64,000 nt of DNA from Candidatus Barnesiella excrementigallinarum (GTDB lineage: Bacteria; Bacteroidota; Bacteroidia; Bacteroidales; Barnesiellaceae), in NCBI GenBank assembly GCA_019114445.1, contig DXFL01000020.1, forward strand, positions 108,395-172,394, read 5' to 3'. Under the pieces are notes generated by a model. The model saw only the letters and a list, made by a program, of their open reading frames with translations, was not told the DNA's origin and did no database searches. Of the stretch, positions 44,815 to 56,008 are shown piece by piece; the stretch's first letter is position 1; each line of letters starts with the position of its first letter. The position numbers and the translations under genes are program-made.

Positions 44815-45291
44815 ATGAGAAAAGCAAAACCAAAGAAACGGGTAGTATTACCAGATCCCGTATTCAATGATGTAAGGGTTTCGAAATTTGTAAACCATTT
44901 GATGTATGATGGCAAGAAGAATATTGCCTATACAATTTTCTACAGCGCATTGGAGATTGCGAAATCGAAATTGCCCAACGAGGAAAAATCGGCCCTCGAA
45001 ATATGGAAAAAAGCCCTGGAAAATATTACACCTCAAGTAGAGGTTAAATCTCGCCGTGTGGGTGGTGCTACTTTCCAAGTTCCTACGGAAATCCGCCCCG
45101 ATCGTAAAGAATCTATTTCAATGAAAAATCTTATTATCTATTCTCGTAAAAGAGGAGGCAAAACGATGGCCGATAAATTGGCTGCCGAAATTGTCGACGC
45201 TTTCAACGAGCAGGGTGGTGCGTTCAAACGTAAAGAAGATATGCACAAGATGGCCGAAGCCAACCGTGCATTCGCTCATTTTAGATTTTAA
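44815..45291 (+). CDS. rpsG: Ribosomal protein S7
   Basis: A 158-residue primary 16S-binding protein that starts assembly of the 30S head. It has [22 protein letters not shown] at the N terminus (in parts), the [23 protein letters not shown]-binding hairpin (in parts), and the helical [17 protein letters not shown]. In other bacteria S7 is the translational repressor of the str operon, and the structured gap just upstream may serve that here. fusA follows after 25 bases. Confidence 0.98.
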   Translation: MRKAKPKKRVVLPDPVFNDVRVSKFVNHLMYDGKKNIAYTIFYSALEIAKSKLPNEEKSALEIWKKALENITPQVEVKSRRVGGATFQVPTEIRPDRKESISMKNLIIYSRKRGGKTMADKLAAEIVDAFNEQGGAFKRKEDMHKMAEANRAFAHFRF

Positions 45292-45316
45292 TTGAATAAA
45301 ATAAGGAATAAAGAAA

Positions 45317-47437
45317 ATGGCAAAATCTGACGCTCATTTGAAATATACCAGAAATATTGGTATTATGGCACACATCGATGCCGGTAAGACAACCACCTCG
45401 GAACGTATCTTGTTCTATACGGGGTTGACGCACAAAATCGGTGAAGTACACGACGGTGCCGCTACCATGGACTGGATGGAACAGGAGCAAGAACGTGGTA
45501 TTACCATTACCTCTGCTGCTACCACCGCTTTCTGGAATTATAAAGGCGAAAAATTCAAAATCAACTTGATCGATACTCCGGGGCACGTTGACTTTACCGT
45601 AGAGGTAGAGCGCTCGTTGCGCGTACTGGACGGAGCTGTGGCTACGTTCTGTGCCGTAGGCGGTGTAGAACCTCAGTCGGAAACTGTATGGCGCCAAGCC
45701 GACAAATACAATGTTCCCCGTATCGGTTATGTAAATAAAATGGACCGTTCGGGCGCAAACTTCTTCGAAGTAGTTCGTCAGTTGAAAGATGTGCTCGGTG
45801 CAAACCCCTGTCCTATTCAAGTGCCCATCGGTGCTGAAGAGACATTCAAAGGGGTAGTCGACTTGGTTCGCATGAAAGCTATTTACTGGCACGATGAAAC
45901 TATGGGTGCCGATTATAGCGTAGAAGAAATTCCCGCCAGCTTGCAAGCCGAGTGCGACGAGTGGAGAGACAAAATGCTCGAAAAAATTGCCGAGTGCGAC
46001 GACGAGTTGATGGAGAAATACTTCACCGATCCTGCAACCATTACCGAAGAAGAGATCATGCGGGCTATTCGCAAAGGAACTTTGGCTATGCAAATCGTAC
46101 CGATGATTTGCGGTTCTTCGTTCAAAAACAAAGGTGTACAACCGCTGCTCGACGCCGTATGTGCATTCTTGCCCAGCCCGGTAGATACGCCGGCCGTGGT
46201 AGGTCACGATATAGACGATCCCGAAAAAGAAGTGGTACGTCACCCCTCGTTCGACCAACCGATGTGCGCCCTTGCCTTTAAGATTGCTACCGACCCGTAT
46301 GTAGGTCGTCTTTGCTTCTTCCGCGTTTATTCGGGAGAGGTTGTTGCCGGTTCATACGTGTTCAACTCTCGTTCGGGTAAGAAAGAGCGTGTATCGCGTT
46401 TGTTCCAAATGCACTCGAACAAGCAAAACCCCAAAGACTCTATCGACTGCGGCGATATAGGTGCAGGCGTTGGATTCAAAGATATCCGTACCGGTGATAC
46501 ATTGTGTGCCGAGGATGCTCCTATCGTACTCGAAGCAATGGACTTCCCCGCACCGGTGATTGGTATCGCTGTTGAGCCCAAAACTCAAAAAGACTTGGAT
46601 AAACTGGGAATCGGGTTGCAGAAACTTGCCGAAGAAGACCCCACCTTTACAGTGGCTACCAACGAAGAGACCGGACAAACCGTTATCAGCGGTATGGGTG
46701 AGCTCCACTTGGAAATCATCATCGATCGTCTGAAACGTGAATTCAAGGTTGAATGTAATCAAGGCCGTCCCCAAGTTACCTACAAAGAGGCTATCACCAA
46801 ACCGGTTGAACTCCGCGAGGTATTCAAGAAACAGACGGGTGGCCGTGGTAAATTTGCCGATATTATCGTGCGCGTAGAACCCTCTACTCGCGAAGAGAGC
46901 GGATTGGAATTTGTAGACGAAGTAAAAGGTGGTAACATTCCTAAGGAATTTATCCCCTCGATTCAGAAAGGTTTCACTACCGCTATGAAAAACGGTGTAT
47001 TGGCCGGCTATCCGGTAGACAGCTTGAAAGTAACCGTTATCGACGGTTCGTTCCACCCCGTAGACTCCGACCAGCTCTCGTTCGAACTCTGTGCTATCCA
47101 AGCCTTCAAGAAAGCTTGCGAAAAAGCCGGTCCGGTATTGTTGGAGCCTATCATGAAGATCGAGGTTGTGACACCCGAAGAGAGCATGGGTGATGTAATC
47201 TCCGACTTGAACAAACGTCGTGGACAAATCGAAGGTATGGAGTCGAGCCGCTCGGGTGCCCGTATCGTAAAAGCAACTGCCCCGTTGGCCGAGATGTTCG
47301 GTTATGTGACAGCTTTGCGTACCATCACATCGGGTCGTGCCACCTCGACGATGTCGTTCTCACACTATGCCGAAGTAAGTGCATCGATAGCCAAGACCGT
47401 GTTGACCGAAGTAAACGGTAGAGTAGATTTATTGTAA
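45317..47437 (+). CDS. fusA: Elongation factor G
   Basis: A 706-residue translocase GTPase. The G domain shows [15 protein letters not shown] (P-loop), [11 protein letters not shown] (switch I), [13 protein letters not shown] (switch II) and [10 protein letters not shown] (base specificity). Domain IV has the conserved [22 protein letters not shown] region (in parts) that reaches the decoding site. Length and motifs fit the canonical translocating EF-G, not a recycling-only paralogue. In many bacteria tuf follows, but here rpsJ follows after 20 bases. Confidence 0.98.
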   Translation: MAKSDAHLKYTRNIGIMAHIDAGKTTTSERILFYTGLTHKIGEVHDGAATMDWMEQEQERGITITSAATTAFWNYKGEKFKINLIDTPGHVDFTVEVERSLRVLDGAVATFCAVGGVEPQSETVWRQADKYNVPRIGYVNKMDRSGANFFEVVRQLKDVLGANPCPIQVPIGAEETFKGVVDLVRMKAIYWHDETMGADYSVEEIPASLQAECDEWRDKMLEKIAECDDELMEKYFTDPATITEEEIMRAIRKGTLAMQIVPMICGSSFKNKGVQPLLDAVCAFLPSPVDTPAVVGHDIDDPEKEVVRHPSFDQPMCALAFKIATDPYVGRLCFFRVYSGEVVAGSYVFNSRSGKKERVSRLFQMHSNKQNPKDSIDCGDIGAGVGFKDIRTGDTLCAEDAPIVLEAMDFPAPVIGIAVEPKTQKDLDKLGIGLQKLAEEDPTFTVATNEETGQTVISGMGELHLEIIIDRLKREFKVECNQGRPQVTYKEAITKPVELREVFKKQTGGRGKFADIIVRVEPSTREESGLEFVDEVKGGNIPKEFIPSIQKGFTTAMKNGVLAGYPVDSLKVTVIDGSFHPVDSDQLSFELCAIQAFKKACEKAGPVLLEPIMKIEVVTPEESMGDVISDLNKRRGQIEGMESSRSGARIVKATAPLAEMFGYVTALRTITSGRATSTMSFSHYAEVSASIAKTVLTEVNGRVDLL

Positions 47438-47457
47438 TTAAACTATCAAATATCAAT

Positions 47458-47763
47458 ATGAGCCAAAAAATCAGAATTAAATTGAAGTCTTACGACCACA
47501 ACTTGGTTGACAAGTCGGCCGAGAAAATCGTAAAGACGGTGAAAGCTACGGGAGCAGTAGTAAGCGGGCCTATTCCCCTGCCTACTCATAAACGTATCTT
47601 CACGGTAAACCGCTCGACTTTCGTAAACAAAAAATCGAGAGAGCAATTCGAGTTGTCTTCGTTCAAGCGTCTTATCGACATTTACAGTTCTACTGCTAAG
47701 ACCGTAGATGCTTTGATGAAATTGGAATTGCCCAGCGGCGTAGATGTAGAAATTAAAGTGTGA
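47458..47763 (+). CDS. rpsJ: Ribosomal protein S10
   Basis: A 101-residue 30S head protein that also serves as NusE in transcription antitermination. It has [21 protein letters not shown] (in parts), the [21 protein letters not shown] loop (in parts) and the C-terminal SGVDVEIKV. It opens the S10-type part of the cluster directly behind fusA, with no promoter of its own. The ATG follows an AT-rich stretch without a Shine-Dalgarno sequence, which is normal for this phylum. Confidence 0.98.
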   Translation: MSQKIRIKLKSYDHNLVDKSAEKIVKTVKATGAVVSGPIPLPTHKRIFTVNRSTFVNKKSREQFELSSFKRLIDIYSSTAKTVDALMKLELPSGVDVEIKV

Positions 47764-47781
47764 TTTAAAAATTAAGTAGAA

Positions 47782-48396
47782 ATGCCAGGATTATTAGGAA
47801 AAAAAATCGGAATGACATCCGTTTTCAGTGCCGAGGGTAAAAATGTACCATGCACTGTTATCGAAGTTGGTCCTTGCGTGGTTACGCAATTGAAAACCGT
47901 TGAAAAAGACGGCTATGAGGCAGTACAAGTAGGTTTTATCGACAAAAAAGATAAACACACTACCAAGCCCGAAGCCGGACATTTCAAGAAAGCCGGCGTA
48001 ACACCCAAGAGACACTTGGCCGAGTTCAAATTCGACACCGAATACAAATTGGGCGACACCATCGCTGTGGATTTGTTTGAAGGTGCTGAGTACGTAGATG
48101 TAATCGGCGTATCAAAAGGAAAAGGTTTCCAAGGTGTAGTTAAGCGTCATGGTTTCGGTGGTGTGGGACAAACCACTCACGGTCAACATAACCGCTTGCG
48201 TGCCCCCGGTTCAATCGGAGCTTGTTCGTATCCTGCCCGTGTGTTCAAAGGAACACGTATGGCCGGACAAATGGGTAACAGCCGTGTAACCGTGCAAAAC
48301 CTCCAAGTGTTAAAAGTAATACCCGAACACAATCTTTTGCTCATCAAAGGATCGGTGCCCGGAAGTAAAGGTTCAATCGTAATAATTGAGAAATAA
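47782..48396 (+). CDS. rplC: Ribosomal protein L3
   Basis: A 204-residue 23S-binding protein near the peptidyl transferase centre. The N terminus [14 protein letters not shown] and the central loop [23 protein letters not shown] (in parts) are typical. That loop contains the Gln that can be methylated in other bacteria. Its TAA stop shares a base with the rplD start (48396), which indicates translational coupling. Confidence 0.98.
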   Translation: MPGLLGKKIGMTSVFSAEGKNVPCTVIEVGPCVVTQLKTVEKDGYEAVQVGFIDKKDKHTTKPEAGHFKKAGVTPKRHLAEFKFDTEYKLGDTIAVDLFEGAEYVDVIGVSKGKGFQGVVKRHGFGGVGQTTHGQHNRLRAPGSIGACSYPARVFKGTRMAGQMGNSRVTVQNLQVLKVIPEHNLLLIKGSVPGSKGSIVIIEK

Positions 48397-49016
48397 TGGA
48401 ACTGAGCGTATATAACATTAAAGGTGAGGACACAGGTAAGAAGGTTGTTTTGGACGATGCCGTATTCGGTATTGAGCCCAATGAGCATGCCGTATATCTC
48501 GCTGTGAAACAATTCTTGGCCAACTTGCGTCAAGGCACTCACAAATCGAAAGAAAGAAGCGAAGTCTCTGGTAGTACCCGCAAACTGAAAAGACAAAAAG
48601 GTACAGGTGGCGCCCGTAGTGGTGATATCAACTCGCCGGTGATGATAGGTGGTGGTCGTGTATTTGGCCCGAAACCCCGTGATTATAGCTTCAAACTGAA
48701 CAAGAAAGTAAAAGATCTCGCCCGTAAATCGGCATTGACTTACAAGGCTCAGGACAATGAGATTATCGTGGTAGAGGATTTCTCTTTCGATGCTCCCAAG
48801 ACCAAAGAGTTCGCAAACTTGCTCAAAAATTTGCAAGTAGCTGATAAAAAGTCACTTTTGGTTTTATCGGAACAAAATAAAAACGTATATTTGTCGGCCC
48901 GTAATCTTGCGGGAACAGATGTTGTAACGGTTTCGGAACTCAATACATACAAAGTTTTGAATAACAAGGCTTTGGTTTTGACTGAAAGTACGGTAGCCGC
49001 TATAAATAAATTTTGA
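48396..49016 (+). CDS. rplD: Ribosomal protein L4
   Basis: A 206-residue protein lining the peptide exit tunnel. The extended loop carries the conserved [15 protein letters not shown] stretch. In gammaproteobacteria L4 represses the S10 operon, but no equivalent leader is evident here. The start overlaps the rplC stop by one base. No Shine-Dalgarno sequence is seen, unlike the next gene, rplW. Confidence 0.97.
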   Translation: MELSVYNIKGEDTGKKVVLDDAVFGIEPNEHAVYLAVKQFLANLRQGTHKSKERSEVSGSTRKLKRQKGTGGARSGDINSPVMIGGGRVFGPKPRDYSFKLNKKVKDLARKSALTYKAQDNEIIVVEDFSFDAPKTKEFANLLKNLQVADKKSLLVLSEQNKNVYLSARNLAGTDVVTVSELNTYKVLNNKALVLTESTVAAINKF

Positions 49017-49033
49017 TGTAAGGAGGCTTAAAT

Positions 49034-49324
49034 ATGGGAATAATCATTAAACCTATCGTAACGGAGAAAATGACTGCCATGGGCGAAAAATACAATCGCT
49101 ATGGCTTCCGTGTAGATCCGAAAGCAGACAAACTGCAAATTAAAAAAGCAGTTGAAGAGATGTACAATGTTACGGTTGTATCGGTAAACACCATGAACTA
49201 TCGTGGGAAAGTGAAGAGCCGTTATACCAAAACGGGGCTTATTTCCGGTAGAACAGCTGCTTATAAAAAAGCCTTGGTTACATTGAAAGAAGGAGAAACT
49301 ATTGATTTTTATAGCAATATCTAA
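49034..49324 (+). CDS. rplW: Ribosomal protein L23
   Basis: A 96-residue protein at the tunnel exit and a docking site for trigger factor and SRP. It has IIKPIVTEKMTAMGEKYNRYGF (in parts), the VDPKADKLQIKKAVEEMYNV helix (in parts) and the VNTMNYRGKVKSR loop. The start is preceded by a textbook AAGGAGG (49020-49026) with seven bases of spacing, exceptional for this phylum. Confidence 0.98.
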   Translation: MGIIIKPIVTEKMTAMGEKYNRYGFRVDPKADKLQIKKAVEEMYNVTVVSVNTMNYRGKVKSRYTKTGLISGRTAAYKKALVTLKEGETIDFYSNI

Positions 49325-49331
49325 TTAAACA

Positions 49332-50156
49332 ATGGCAGTAAGAAAATTAAAGCCCACAACACCGGGGCAAAGACACAAAATTATTGGTGCATTTGATAAT
49401 ATCACTGCTAGCGCGCCAGAAAAATCTCTTGTAGTAGGTGTCAGGAAATCGGGTGGTCGTAACAATGAAGGGCATTTGACCATGCGCTACATCGGAGGCG
49501 GTCACAAGAGAAAATACAGATTGATCGATTTCAAGAGAAACAAAGACGGTGTACCCGCTACTGTAAAGACCATTGAGTACGACCCGAACCGTTCGGCTCG
49601 TATCGCATTGCTGTTCTATGCAGATGGTGAGAAACGTTACATTATTGCACCCAACGGCTTGGAAGTTGGTGCTATCTTGATGTCGGGCGAAAACGCAGCT
49701 CCCGAAGTAGGAAATGCGTTGCCCCTGAAAAACATACCTATCGGTACTGTTATTCACAACATCGAGTTGCGTCCGGGACAAGGTGCCTTCTTGGTACGCT
49801 CGGCCGGTACGTTCGCTCAGTTGACTTCGAGAGAAGGCGATTATGCAATTATCAAATTACCTTCTGGAGAAACCAGAAAAATCCTTGCAACTTGCAAAGC
49901 TACCATCGGTAGCGTAGGCAATTCGGATCATGCCCTCGAACGCTCGGGTAAAGCCGGACGTTCTCGCTGGTTAGGCCGTCGTCCTCGTAACCGTGGTGTC
50001 GTGATGAACCCTGTAGATCACCCGATGGGTGGTGGTGAAGGACGTGCATCAGGAGGACACCCCAGATCGAGAAAAGGTCTCTACGCAAAAGGTTTGAAGA
50101 CCAGAGCTCCGAAGAAACACTCTTCGAAGTATATTATTGAAAGAAGGAAAAAGTAA
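49332..50156 (+). CDS. rplB: Ribosomal protein L2
   Basis: A 274-residue core 50S protein needed for subunit joining and peptidyl transfer. It has [20 protein letters not shown] (in parts), [18 protein letters not shown] and the C-terminal [21 protein letters not shown] (in parts), which includes the conserved His region. Length is normal. It sits seven bases behind rplW in the universal S10 order. Confidence 0.98.
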   Translation: MAVRKLKPTTPGQRHKIIGAFDNITASAPEKSLVVGVRKSGGRNNEGHLTMRYIGGGHKRKYRLIDFKRNKDGVPATVKTIEYDPNRSARIALLFYADGEKRYIIAPNGLEVGAILMSGENAAPEVGNALPLKNIPIGTVIHNIELRPGQGAFLVRSAGTFAQLTSREGDYAIIKLPSGETRKILATCKATIGSVGNSDHALERSGKAGRSRWLGRRPRNRGVVMNPVDHPMGGGEGRASGGHPRSRKGLYAKGLKTRAPKKHSSKYIIERRKK

Positions 50157-50176
50157 TCTGATAAATTGACAACAAC

Positions 50177-50446
50177 ATGAGTCGTTCATTAAAAAAAGGC
50201 CCATATATCAGTGTGAAGCTGGACAAAAAGGTAGCCGACATGGAGGCAACAGGCAAAAAGTCTGTGATCAAAACATGGTCGCGTGCTTCTATGATCTCTC
50301 CCGATTTCGTAGGACACACTTTTGCAGTACACAATGGTAATAAATTTATTCCCGTATATGTTACCGAAAACATGGTGGGGCACAAACTCGGTGAGTTTGC
50401 TCCTACGCGCATATTCCGCGGCCATGCCGGCAACAAGAAAAAATAA
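50177..50446 (+). CDS. rpsS: Ribosomal protein S19
   Basis: An 89-residue 30S head protein that contacts the A-site finger of the large subunit. It begins [15 protein letters not shown] and carries the [22 protein letters not shown] segment (in parts) and the terminal [18 protein letters not shown]. Length is standard. There is no strong ribosome-binding sequence. Confidence 0.98.
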   Translation: MSRSLKKGPYISVKLDKKVADMEATGKKSVIKTWSRASMISPDFVGHTFAVHNGNKFIPVYVTENMVGHKLGEFAPTRIFRGHAGNKKK

Positions 50447-50491
50447 GGCCTGAGGGAATGCAAGTTTTTAATACAATTAAAGAATTGAAAA

Positions 50492-50902
50492 ATGGGTGCA
50501 AGAAAAAGAGAATCAGCCAATAAAAGGAAGGAAGCTCTGAAAACTCAATATTTCGCCAAATTGAACAATGTTCCTACCTCGCCCCGCAAGATGCGTCTTG
50601 TGGCAGACATGGTAAGAGGCATGGAGGTATTCAAAGCTCTTGGCGTGTTGAAGTTCTCGAACAAAGAAGCTTCGCAAAGACTGGAAAAACTGTTGCGTTC
50701 GGCCATTGCCAACTGGGAGCAAAAGAACGAGCGCAAAGCCGAAAACGGAGAGCTCTACATCTCGACAATCTATGTAGATTGCGCAGCAATGTTGAAACGC
50801 CTTCGTCCGGCTCCGAAAGGAAGAGGTTACCGCATTCGCAAACGTTCGAACCATGTAACCTTGTTTGTTGATACAATAAATAAAAACGATAACAAAAACT
50901 AA
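50492..50902 (+). CDS. rplV: Ribosomal protein L22
   Basis: A 136-residue protein whose hairpin lines the exit tunnel. It has [19 protein letters not shown] near the N terminus and the loop [19 protein letters not shown], the region altered in macrolide-resistant mutants of other species; here it looks wild type. rpsC follows after seven bases. Confidence 0.97.
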   Translation: MGARKRESANKRKEALKTQYFAKLNNVPTSPRKMRLVADMVRGMEVFKALGVLKFSNKEASQRLEKLLRSAIANWEQKNERKAENGELYISTIYVDCAAMLKRLRPAPKGRGYRIRKRSNHVTLFVDTINKNDNKN

Positions 50903-50909
50903 TTGCTGG

Positions 50910-51635
50910 ATGGGACAGAAAGTAAATCCGATAAGTAACCGTTTGGGAATCATCAGAGGTTGGGATTCCAACTGGTATGGCGGTAAAAACTATGGTGACA
51001 GGTTGTTGGAAGACAGCAAGATCCGCAAGTATTTGAATGCCCGTCTTGCAAAAGCCAGCGTTTCACGCATAGTTATAGAACGTACGTTGAAATTGATAAC
51101 CATTACCGTATGCACGGCTCGTCCGGGTTTGATCATCGGTAAAGGCGGTCAAGAGGTCGACAAACTCAAAGAAGAGTTGAAGAAAATTACCGACAAGGAC
51201 GTTCAAATCAATATCTACGAAGTAAAACGCCCCGAGCTTGACGCCGAAATCGTGGCCAGCAACATCGCTCGCCAAATCGAAGGCAAAATAGCTTACCGTC
51301 GTGCTGTCAAAATGGCTATCGCATCGACCATGCGAATGGGAGCCGAGGGTATCAAAGTACAAGTATCGGGCCGTTTGAACGGTGCCGAAATGGCTCGTTC
51401 CGAAATGTACAAAGAAGGAAGAACCCCCCTTCATACATTGCGTGCCGATATTGACTATGCCTTGGTAGAAGCACTTACGAAAGTAGGTATCATTGGTGTA
51501 AAGGTTTGGATTTGCCGTGGCGAAATCTACGGAAAGAAAGACCTCGCTCCCGCATTCACCAACAACGCCAAAGAGGCACGTGGTGGAAACGGCGCACCGA
51601 AAAAGGGCTTCAGAAAACCCAAAACTAACCGCTAA
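50910..51635 (+). CDS. rpsC: Ribosomal protein S3
   Basis: A 241-residue protein at the mRNA entry channel. The KH domain has [18 protein letters not shown], and the C-terminal domain has [21 protein letters not shown] (in parts), which contributes to helicase activity. A basic tail ([14 protein letters not shown]) extends the end, as is common in this group. It starts [20 protein letters not shown]. Confidence 0.98.
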   Translation: MGQKVNPISNRLGIIRGWDSNWYGGKNYGDRLLEDSKIRKYLNARLAKASVSRIVIERTLKLITITVCTARPGLIIGKGGQEVDKLKEELKKITDKDVQINIYEVKRPELDAEIVASNIARQIEGKIAYRRAVKMAIASTMRMGAEGIKVQVSGRLNGAEMARSEMYKEGRTPLHTLRADIDYALVEALTKVGIIGVKVWICRGEIYGKKDLAPAFTNNAKEARGGNGAPKKGFRKPKTNR

Positions 51636-51648
51636 ACGAAATTGAATT

Positions 51649-52080
51649 ATGTTACAACCGAAAAAAACTAAATTCAGAAGACAGCAAAAAGGCCGCCAAA
51701 AGGGCAATGCCCAAAGAGGCAACCAGCTGGCTTTCGGGTCTTTCGGCATCAAGTCGTTAGATACTAAATGGATTACAGGTCGTCAGATCGAGGCCGCTCG
51801 TGTTGCCGTAACTCGTTATATGCAACGTCAAGGTCAGATTTGGATCCGTATATTCCCCGACAAACCTATCACCAAGAAACCGGCCGATGTACGTATGGGT
51901 AAAGGTAAAGGTAATCCCGAGGGATTCGTATTCCCTATTACTCCGGGTCGTGTCATCATCGAGGTAGAAGGTGTTCCTTTTGAGATCGCTAAGGAAGCAT
52001 TGCGCTTGGGCGCCCAAAAACTTCCGGTAACCACTAAGTTTGTTGTTCGTCGTGATTACGACGCTAGTCAAAATGTGTAA
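51649..52080 (+). CDS. rplP: Ribosomal protein L16
   Basis: A 143-residue protein near the A-site tRNA elbow. It begins [16 protein letters not shown] and has the conserved [25 protein letters not shown] (in parts) and [20 protein letters not shown]. Normal length. It is three bases from rpmC, so the two are closely coupled. Confidence 0.98.
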   Translation: MLQPKKTKFRRQQKGRQKGNAQRGNQLAFGSFGIKSLDTKWITGRQIEAARVAVTRYMQRQGQIWIRIFPDKPITKKPADVRMGKGKGNPEGFVFPITPGRVIIEVEGVPFEIAKEALRLGAQKLPVTTKFVVRRDYDASQNV

Positions 52081-52083
52081 GTT

Positions 52084-52281
52084 ATGAAAAAAGCAGAAAT
52101 TAAAGAATTAGGCTCCAAAGAATTGCAAGAGAGATTGGATGCAGCCGTAGTTGCACTCAACCAGTTGGAGATAAACCACAGCATCTCGCCGTTGGACAGT
52201 CCTGCTAAAATAACTCACGAACGCAGGATGATAGCTCGTATGAAAACCGAGTTGCGCAAACGGGAACTTAATAAAAAATAA
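52084..52281 (+). CDS. rpmC: Ribosomal protein L29
   Basis: A 65-residue two-helix protein beside the tunnel exit. It begins [19 protein letters not shown] and ends with the conserved helix [15 protein letters not shown]. Its length and place between L16 and S17 are canonical. Confidence 0.96.
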   Translation: MKKAEIKELGSKELQERLDAAVVALNQLEINHSISPLDSPAKITHERRMIARMKTELRKRELNKK

Positions 52282-52298
52282 TCAGCCACAGATCTAAG

Positions 52299-52556
52299 AT
52301 GGAAAGTAGAAATTTAAGAAAAGAGAGAGTGGGTGTGGTTTCCAGCAACAAAATGGAAAAGACCATCACGGTAACCGTGAAGTGGAAAGAAAAACACCCG
52401 ATCTATGGTAAATTCGTGAATAAAACGAAGAAATACCATGCTCACGACGAGAAAAACGAATGCAACATCGGTGATACCGTGCGGCTGATGGAAACTCGTC
52501 CTTTGAGCAAAACAAAGAGATGGAGATTAGTAGAAATCATCGAAAGAGCTAAGTAA
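52299..52556 (+). CDS. rpsQ: Ribosomal protein S17
   Basis: An 85-residue primary 16S-binding protein with an OB fold. It has [29 protein letters not shown] (in parts) and the C-terminal [20 protein letters not shown]. It sits 17 bases after rpmC and two bases before rplN. Confidence 0.97.
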   Translation: MESRNLRKERVGVVSSNKMEKTITVTVKWKEKHPIYGKFVNKTKKYHAHDEKNECNIGDTVRLMETRPLSKTKRWRLVEIIERAK

Positions 52557-52558
52557 TT

Positions 52559-52924
52559 ATGATACAACAAGAATCAAGACTTACAGTAGCTGACAACAGC
52601 GGAGCTAAGGAAGCTCTTTGTATTCGCGTGTTGGGAGGGACCGGACGTCGTTACGCTTCGGTAGGCGACATCATCGTCGTAGCCATCAAAAGCGCAATCC
52701 CTTCGAGCGATGTGAAAAAAGGCGCCGTATCGAAAGCCATTATCGTGCGCACGAAAAAAGAAATCCGCCGCCAAGACGGGTCGTATATTCGCTTCGACGA
52801 CAATGCTTGTGTATTGTTGAACAACGCAGGCGAATTGCGCGGTAGCCGTATCTTCGGCCCGGTAGCCAGAGAGTTGCGTGCCGTAAACATGAAAATCGTG
52901 TCGTTGGCACCCGAAGTACTTTAA
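52559..52924 (+). CDS. rplN: Ribosomal protein L14
   Basis: A 121-residue protein at the subunit interface and the docking site of the silencing factor RsfS. It begins [20 protein letters not shown] and carries [21 protein letters not shown] and [18 protein letters not shown]. Length and order are standard. This marks the start of the spc-type part of the cluster. Confidence 0.98.
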   Translation: MIQQESRLTVADNSGAKEALCIRVLGGTGRRYASVGDIIVVAIKSAIPSSDVKKGAVSKAIIVRTKKEIRRQDGSYIRFDDNACVLLNNAGELRGSRIFGPVARELRAVNMKIVSLAPEVL

Positions 52925-52944
52925 TCGAATAAAGCAAAGATTAA

Positions 52945-53265
52945 ATGAGCAAGTTACATATCAAAAAGGGAGATACAGTCTATGTAAACGCCGGTGAAGA
53001 CAAAGGCAAGACCGGTCGTGTGCTGAGCGTGTTGGTAAAAAAACAACGTGCTATCGTAGAAGGTATCAATATGGTATCGAAGAGTACCAAACCCAACGCC
53101 AAAAATCCCCAAGGAGGTATAGTGAAAAAAGAAGCTCCTATTCATATTTCCAATTTGAATCCCCTGGATCCGAAGACTGGTAAAGCTACCCGTATCGGCC
53201 GGAAGAAAAATGAAGCAGGCGTTTCAGTACGTTATTCTAAAAAATCAGGAGAGGAGATTAAGTAA
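52945..53265 (+). CDS. rplX: Ribosomal protein L24
   Basis: A 106-residue assembly-initiating 50S protein with a KOW motif ([20 protein letters not shown]). The end [16 protein letters not shown] is typical. The coding end contains GGAGAGGAG, which may help start rplE. Its stop overlaps the rplE start by one base. Confidence 0.97.
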   Translation: MSKLHIKKGDTVYVNAGEDKGKTGRVLSVLVKKQRAIVEGINMVSKSTKPNAKNPQGGIVKKEAPIHISNLNPLDPKTGKATRIGRKKNEAGVSVRYSKKSGEEIK

Positions 53266-53822
53266 TGAGCAATACCGCAAATCTGAAAAAAGAATATCTC
53301 GAAAGAATCGTGCCCGCCTTGCAGAAAGAGTTTAACTACTCCACCATCATGCAGGTGCCTGTTTTGAAAAAGATCGTGATCAACCAGGGTCTTGGCGAAG
53401 CAACGGCCGACAAGAAAATCATCGAAACCGCCATCAACGAGTTGACGGCCATCACCGGTCAGAAAGCAGTGGCTACACTCTCGCGTAAAGATATTTCGAA
53501 TTTCAAACTCCGTAAAAAAATGCCTATCGGCGTGATGGTAACCCTCCGTCGTGAGCGTATGTACGAGTTCCTCGAACGTTTGGTGCGTGTGTCTCTTCCC
53601 CGTATCCGCGACTTCAAAGGTATCGAAAGTAAATTCGATGGACGAGGCAATTATACCCTCGGAATTCAGGAACAAATCATTTTTCCTGAAATAAATATCG
53701 ATAGTATTACCAAAATTATGGGAATGAATATTACCTTTGTAACCTCTGCAAAAACAGACGAGGAAGGGTATGCTCTTCTCAAAGCATTTGGTTTACCTTT
53801 TAAAAACGCAAAAAAAGACTAA
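53265..53822 (+). CDS. rplE: Ribosomal protein L5
   Basis: A 185-residue 5S rRNA-binding protein of the central protuberance. It has [21 protein letters not shown] (in parts), [23 protein letters not shown] (in parts), [22 protein letters not shown] (in parts), and [21 protein letters not shown] near the end (in parts). A purine-rich GGAGAGGAG (53248-53256), eight bases before the ATG, could act as a weak Shine-Dalgarno sequence. Confidence 0.97.
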   Translation: MSNTANLKKEYLERIVPALQKEFNYSTIMQVPVLKKIVINQGLGEATADKKIIETAINELTAITGQKAVATLSRKDISNFKLRKKMPIGVMVTLRRERMYEFLERLVRVSLPRIRDFKGIESKFDGRGNYTLGIQEQIIFPEINIDSITKIMGMNITFVTSAKTDEEGYALLKAFGLPFKNAKKD

Positions 53823-53825
53823 GAT

Positions 53826-54095
53826 ATGGCAAAAGAATCGATGAAAGCTCGTGAAGTGAAGAGAGCCAAATTGGTTGCCAAGTATGCCGAAAAGAAAAAA
53901 CAATTAAAGGCAGAAGGCAATTACGAGGCCCTTCAACTGTTGCCGAAAAACGCTTCGCGTGTACGTTTGCACAACCGTTGTAAAATCACCGGTCGTCCCA
54001 AAGGATATATCCGTCAGTTTGGGATCTCTCGTATACAGTTCCGCGAAATGGCTTCGGCAGGACTTATCCCGGGCGTAAAAAAAGCAAGCTGGTAA
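53826..54095 (+). CDS. rpsN: Ribosomal protein S14, zinc-free long form
   Basis: An 89-residue 30S head protein with [20 protein letters not shown] and the terminal [10 protein letters not shown]. The long form without the paired CxxC zinc motifs is present, so it does not depend on zinc. It starts three bases after rplE and is followed by a 58-base gap before rpsH. Confidence 0.97.
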   Translation: MAKESMKAREVKRAKLVAKYAEKKKQLKAEGNYEALQLLPKNASRVRLHNRCKITGRPKGYIRQFGISRIQFREMASAGLIPGVKKASW

Positions 54096-54117
54096 TTATT
54101 TTTAGTGTTAAATATTG

Positions 54118-54132
54118 TCCGGAAAATCCGGA
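54118..54132 (+). repeat. Small hairpin in the rpsN-rpsH gap
   Basis: TCCGGA and TCCGGA flank AAA, giving a short stem-loop in the 58-base gap. It has no T-run, so it is not a terminator. In other bacteria S8 binds its own mRNA near here, but the hairpin does not show the known S8 site. Confidence 0.3.
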
Positions 54133-54153
54133 TCAATTTAAACAAATTTTTAT

Positions 54154-54549
54154 ATGACAGATCCAATAGCAGATTATCTGACAAGATTGAGAAACGCCAT
54201 CAAGGCTCATCACAGAGTTGTTGAAGTGCCTTCCTCGAACTTGAAAAAAGAAATCACGAAAATCCTTTTTGAAAAAGGCTACATTCTTAATTACAAGTTT
54301 GTAGAAGACGGTCCCCGAGGCACAATCAAAATAGCCTTGAAGTATGACCCCGTAAACAAAGTGAGCGCAATCCAAAAACTCATTCGCGTATCGAGTCCCG
54401 GTTTGCGCCGTTACACCGGATATAAAGATATGCCGCGTGTATTGAACGGCTTGGGTATAGCAATTCTCTCTACCTCGAAAGGCGTAATGACCAATAAAGA
54501 GGCCAGCGACCAAAAGATAGGTGGTGAGGTATTATGTTACATTTACTAA
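54154..54549 (+). CDS. rpsH: Ribosomal protein S8
   Basis: A 131-residue central 16S-binding protein of the platform. It has MTDPIADYLTRLRNAIKAHH and VSSPGLRRYTGYKDMPRVLNGLGIAILSTSKGVMT (in parts), where the second half is the RNA-binding region. In Escherichia coli it is the spc operon repressor. Its gene is preceded by a 58-base gap and followed by an AAGGAGG serving rplF. Confidence 0.97.
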   Translation: MTDPIADYLTRLRNAIKAHHRVVEVPSSNLKKEITKILFEKGYILNYKFVEDGPRGTIKIALKYDPVNKVSAIQKLIRVSSPGLRRYTGYKDMPRVLNGLGIAILSTSKGVMTNKEASDQKIGGEVLCYIY

Positions 54550-54568
54550 TGAAAAGGAGGTATATATT

Positions 54569-55123
54569 ATGTCAAGAATAGGAAAATTGCCCATAGTAGT
54601 ACCCGCCGGTGTTACCGTTACTATCGCCGGAAATGAGGTAAAGGTAAAAGGACCCAAGGGAGAGTTGGCTCAGATCGTATCGCCCGAAATTAAAGTTGAA
54701 ATGGTAGACGGGGCAATTCACGTGACCCGGCCTAATGATGAGAAACAAACTCGTGCCCTGCACGGCCTCTATCGCGCCCTTATCCACAATATGGTGGTAG
54801 GTGTATCGGAAGGTTATAAAAAAGAGATGGAGCTCGTTGGTGTAGGTTACCGTGCACAAAGTCAAGGCCAAGTACTTGAACTTTCGCTCGGCTATTCTCA
54901 CGCCATTTTCTTGCGTCTCCCTGCCGAAATAAAGGTAGAAGCAAAAACTGAGAGAAATAAAAACCCGTTGATTATTCTCGAATCTTGCGACAAACAGCTC
55001 ATTGGCCAAGTATGCGCTAAGATCCGCTCGTTCCGCAAGCCCGAACCTTACAAGGGTAAAGGTATCAAGTTCGTTGGTGAGGTAATCCGTAGAAAATCGG
55101 GTAAATCGGCAGGTGCCAAATAA
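54569..55123 (+). CDS. rplF: Ribosomal protein L6
   Basis: A 184-residue protein near the factor-binding site. It begins MSRIGKLPIVVPAGVTV and has EGYKKEMELVGVGYRAQSQG and the end RSFRKPEPYKGKGIKFVGEV (in parts). A longer frame from 54521 is rejected because the ATG at 54569 matches the family start and is preceded by AAGGAGG (54554-54560) with eight bases of spacing. Confidence 0.98.
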   Translation: MSRIGKLPIVVPAGVTVTIAGNEVKVKGPKGELAQIVSPEIKVEMVDGAIHVTRPNDEKQTRALHGLYRALIHNMVVGVSEGYKKEMELVGVGYRAQSQGQVLELSLGYSHAIFLRLPAEIKVEAKTERNKNPLIILESCDKQLIGQVCAKIRSFRKPEPYKGKGIKFVGEVIRRKSGKSAGAK

Positions 55124-55142
55124 TCATTAAACAGGTATTATC

Positions 55143-55484
55143 ATGACAACGAAGATAGAAAGAAGAATTAAAATCAAAACCCGTGTACGTGGTAAAGTAT
55201 CCGGTACTGCCGAACGTCCCCGTATGACGGTGTTTAGAAGCAACAAGCAAATATATGTGCAATTGGTCGACGACTTGGCCGGTAAAACTTTGGCTGCCGC
55301 CTCTTCGAGAGGTATGGAAGCTGCTCCCAAAAAAGAGCAGGCTGCAAAAGTTGGCTTGGAAATCGCCAAAAAAGCACAGGAAGCCGGTATTACCACGGTT
55401 GTTTTTGACCGCAACGGTTACCTGTATCATGGGAGAATAAAAGAATTAGCTGATGCTGCCCGTAACGGCGGCCTTAAATTTTGA
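55143..55484 (+). CDS. rplR: Ribosomal protein L18
   Basis: A 113-residue 5S rRNA-binding protein. It has [21 protein letters not shown] (in parts), [17 protein letters not shown] and the end [20 protein letters not shown]. The basic N terminus is the RNA-binding arm. It precedes rpsE with a six-base gap. Confidence 0.97.
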   Translation: MTTKIERRIKIKTRVRGKVSGTAERPRMTVFRSNKQIYVQLVDDLAGKTLAAASSRGMEAAPKKEQAAKVGLEIAKKAQEAGITTVVFDRNGYLYHGRIKELADAARNGGLKF

Positions 55485-55489
55485 TCGTC

Positions 55490-56008
55490 ATGACAGGAAA
55501 AAATAATAGAGTAAAATCAACAAACGACATCGAGTTGAAAGACCGTTTGGTTGCTATCAACCGTGTAACGAAAGTAACCAAGGGTGGTCGTACTTTCAGT
55601 TTCTCGGCCATTGTCGTAGTCGGTAACGAAGCCGGCATCGTAGGCTGGGGGTTGGGTAAAGCCAGTGAGGTAACCACCGCCATTGCCAAAGGTGTGGAAG
55701 CTGCCAAGAAAAATCTGGTGAAAGTGCCTGTACTGAAAGGTACTATTCCCCACGATCAGTTGGCCAAGTTTGGCGGAGCCCTTGTTTATATCAAACCCGC
55801 CTCTCCGGGTACCGGTGTTAAAGCCGGTGGTGCTATGCGTGCCGTACTCGAAAGCGTAGGTATTACCGACGTGCTCGCCAAATCGAAAGGCTCATCCAAC
55901 CCTCACAACTTGGTGAAGGCTACGATTGCCGCTTTGTGCGAATTGAGAGACGCTGCCACTGTAGCTCAAAACAGAGGTATTTCTGTTGAAAAAGTCTTTA
56001 AAGGTTAA
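55490..56008 (+). CDS. rpsE: Ribosomal protein S5
   Basis: A 172-residue 30S body protein affecting decoding accuracy. It has [37 protein letters not shown] and [22 protein letters not shown] (in parts). A TTG at 55481 in the same frame is rejected because the ATG at 55490 follows the L18 stop. Residues at the S4 interface look normal. Confidence 0.97.
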   Translation: MTGKNNRVKSTNDIELKDRLVAINRVTKVTKGGRTFSFSAIVVVGNEAGIVGWGLGKASEVTTAIAKGVEAAKKNLVKVPVLKGTIPHDQLAKFGGALVYIKPASPGTGVKAGGAMRAVLESVGITDVLAKSKGSSNPHNLVKATIAALCELRDAATVAQNRGISVEKVFKG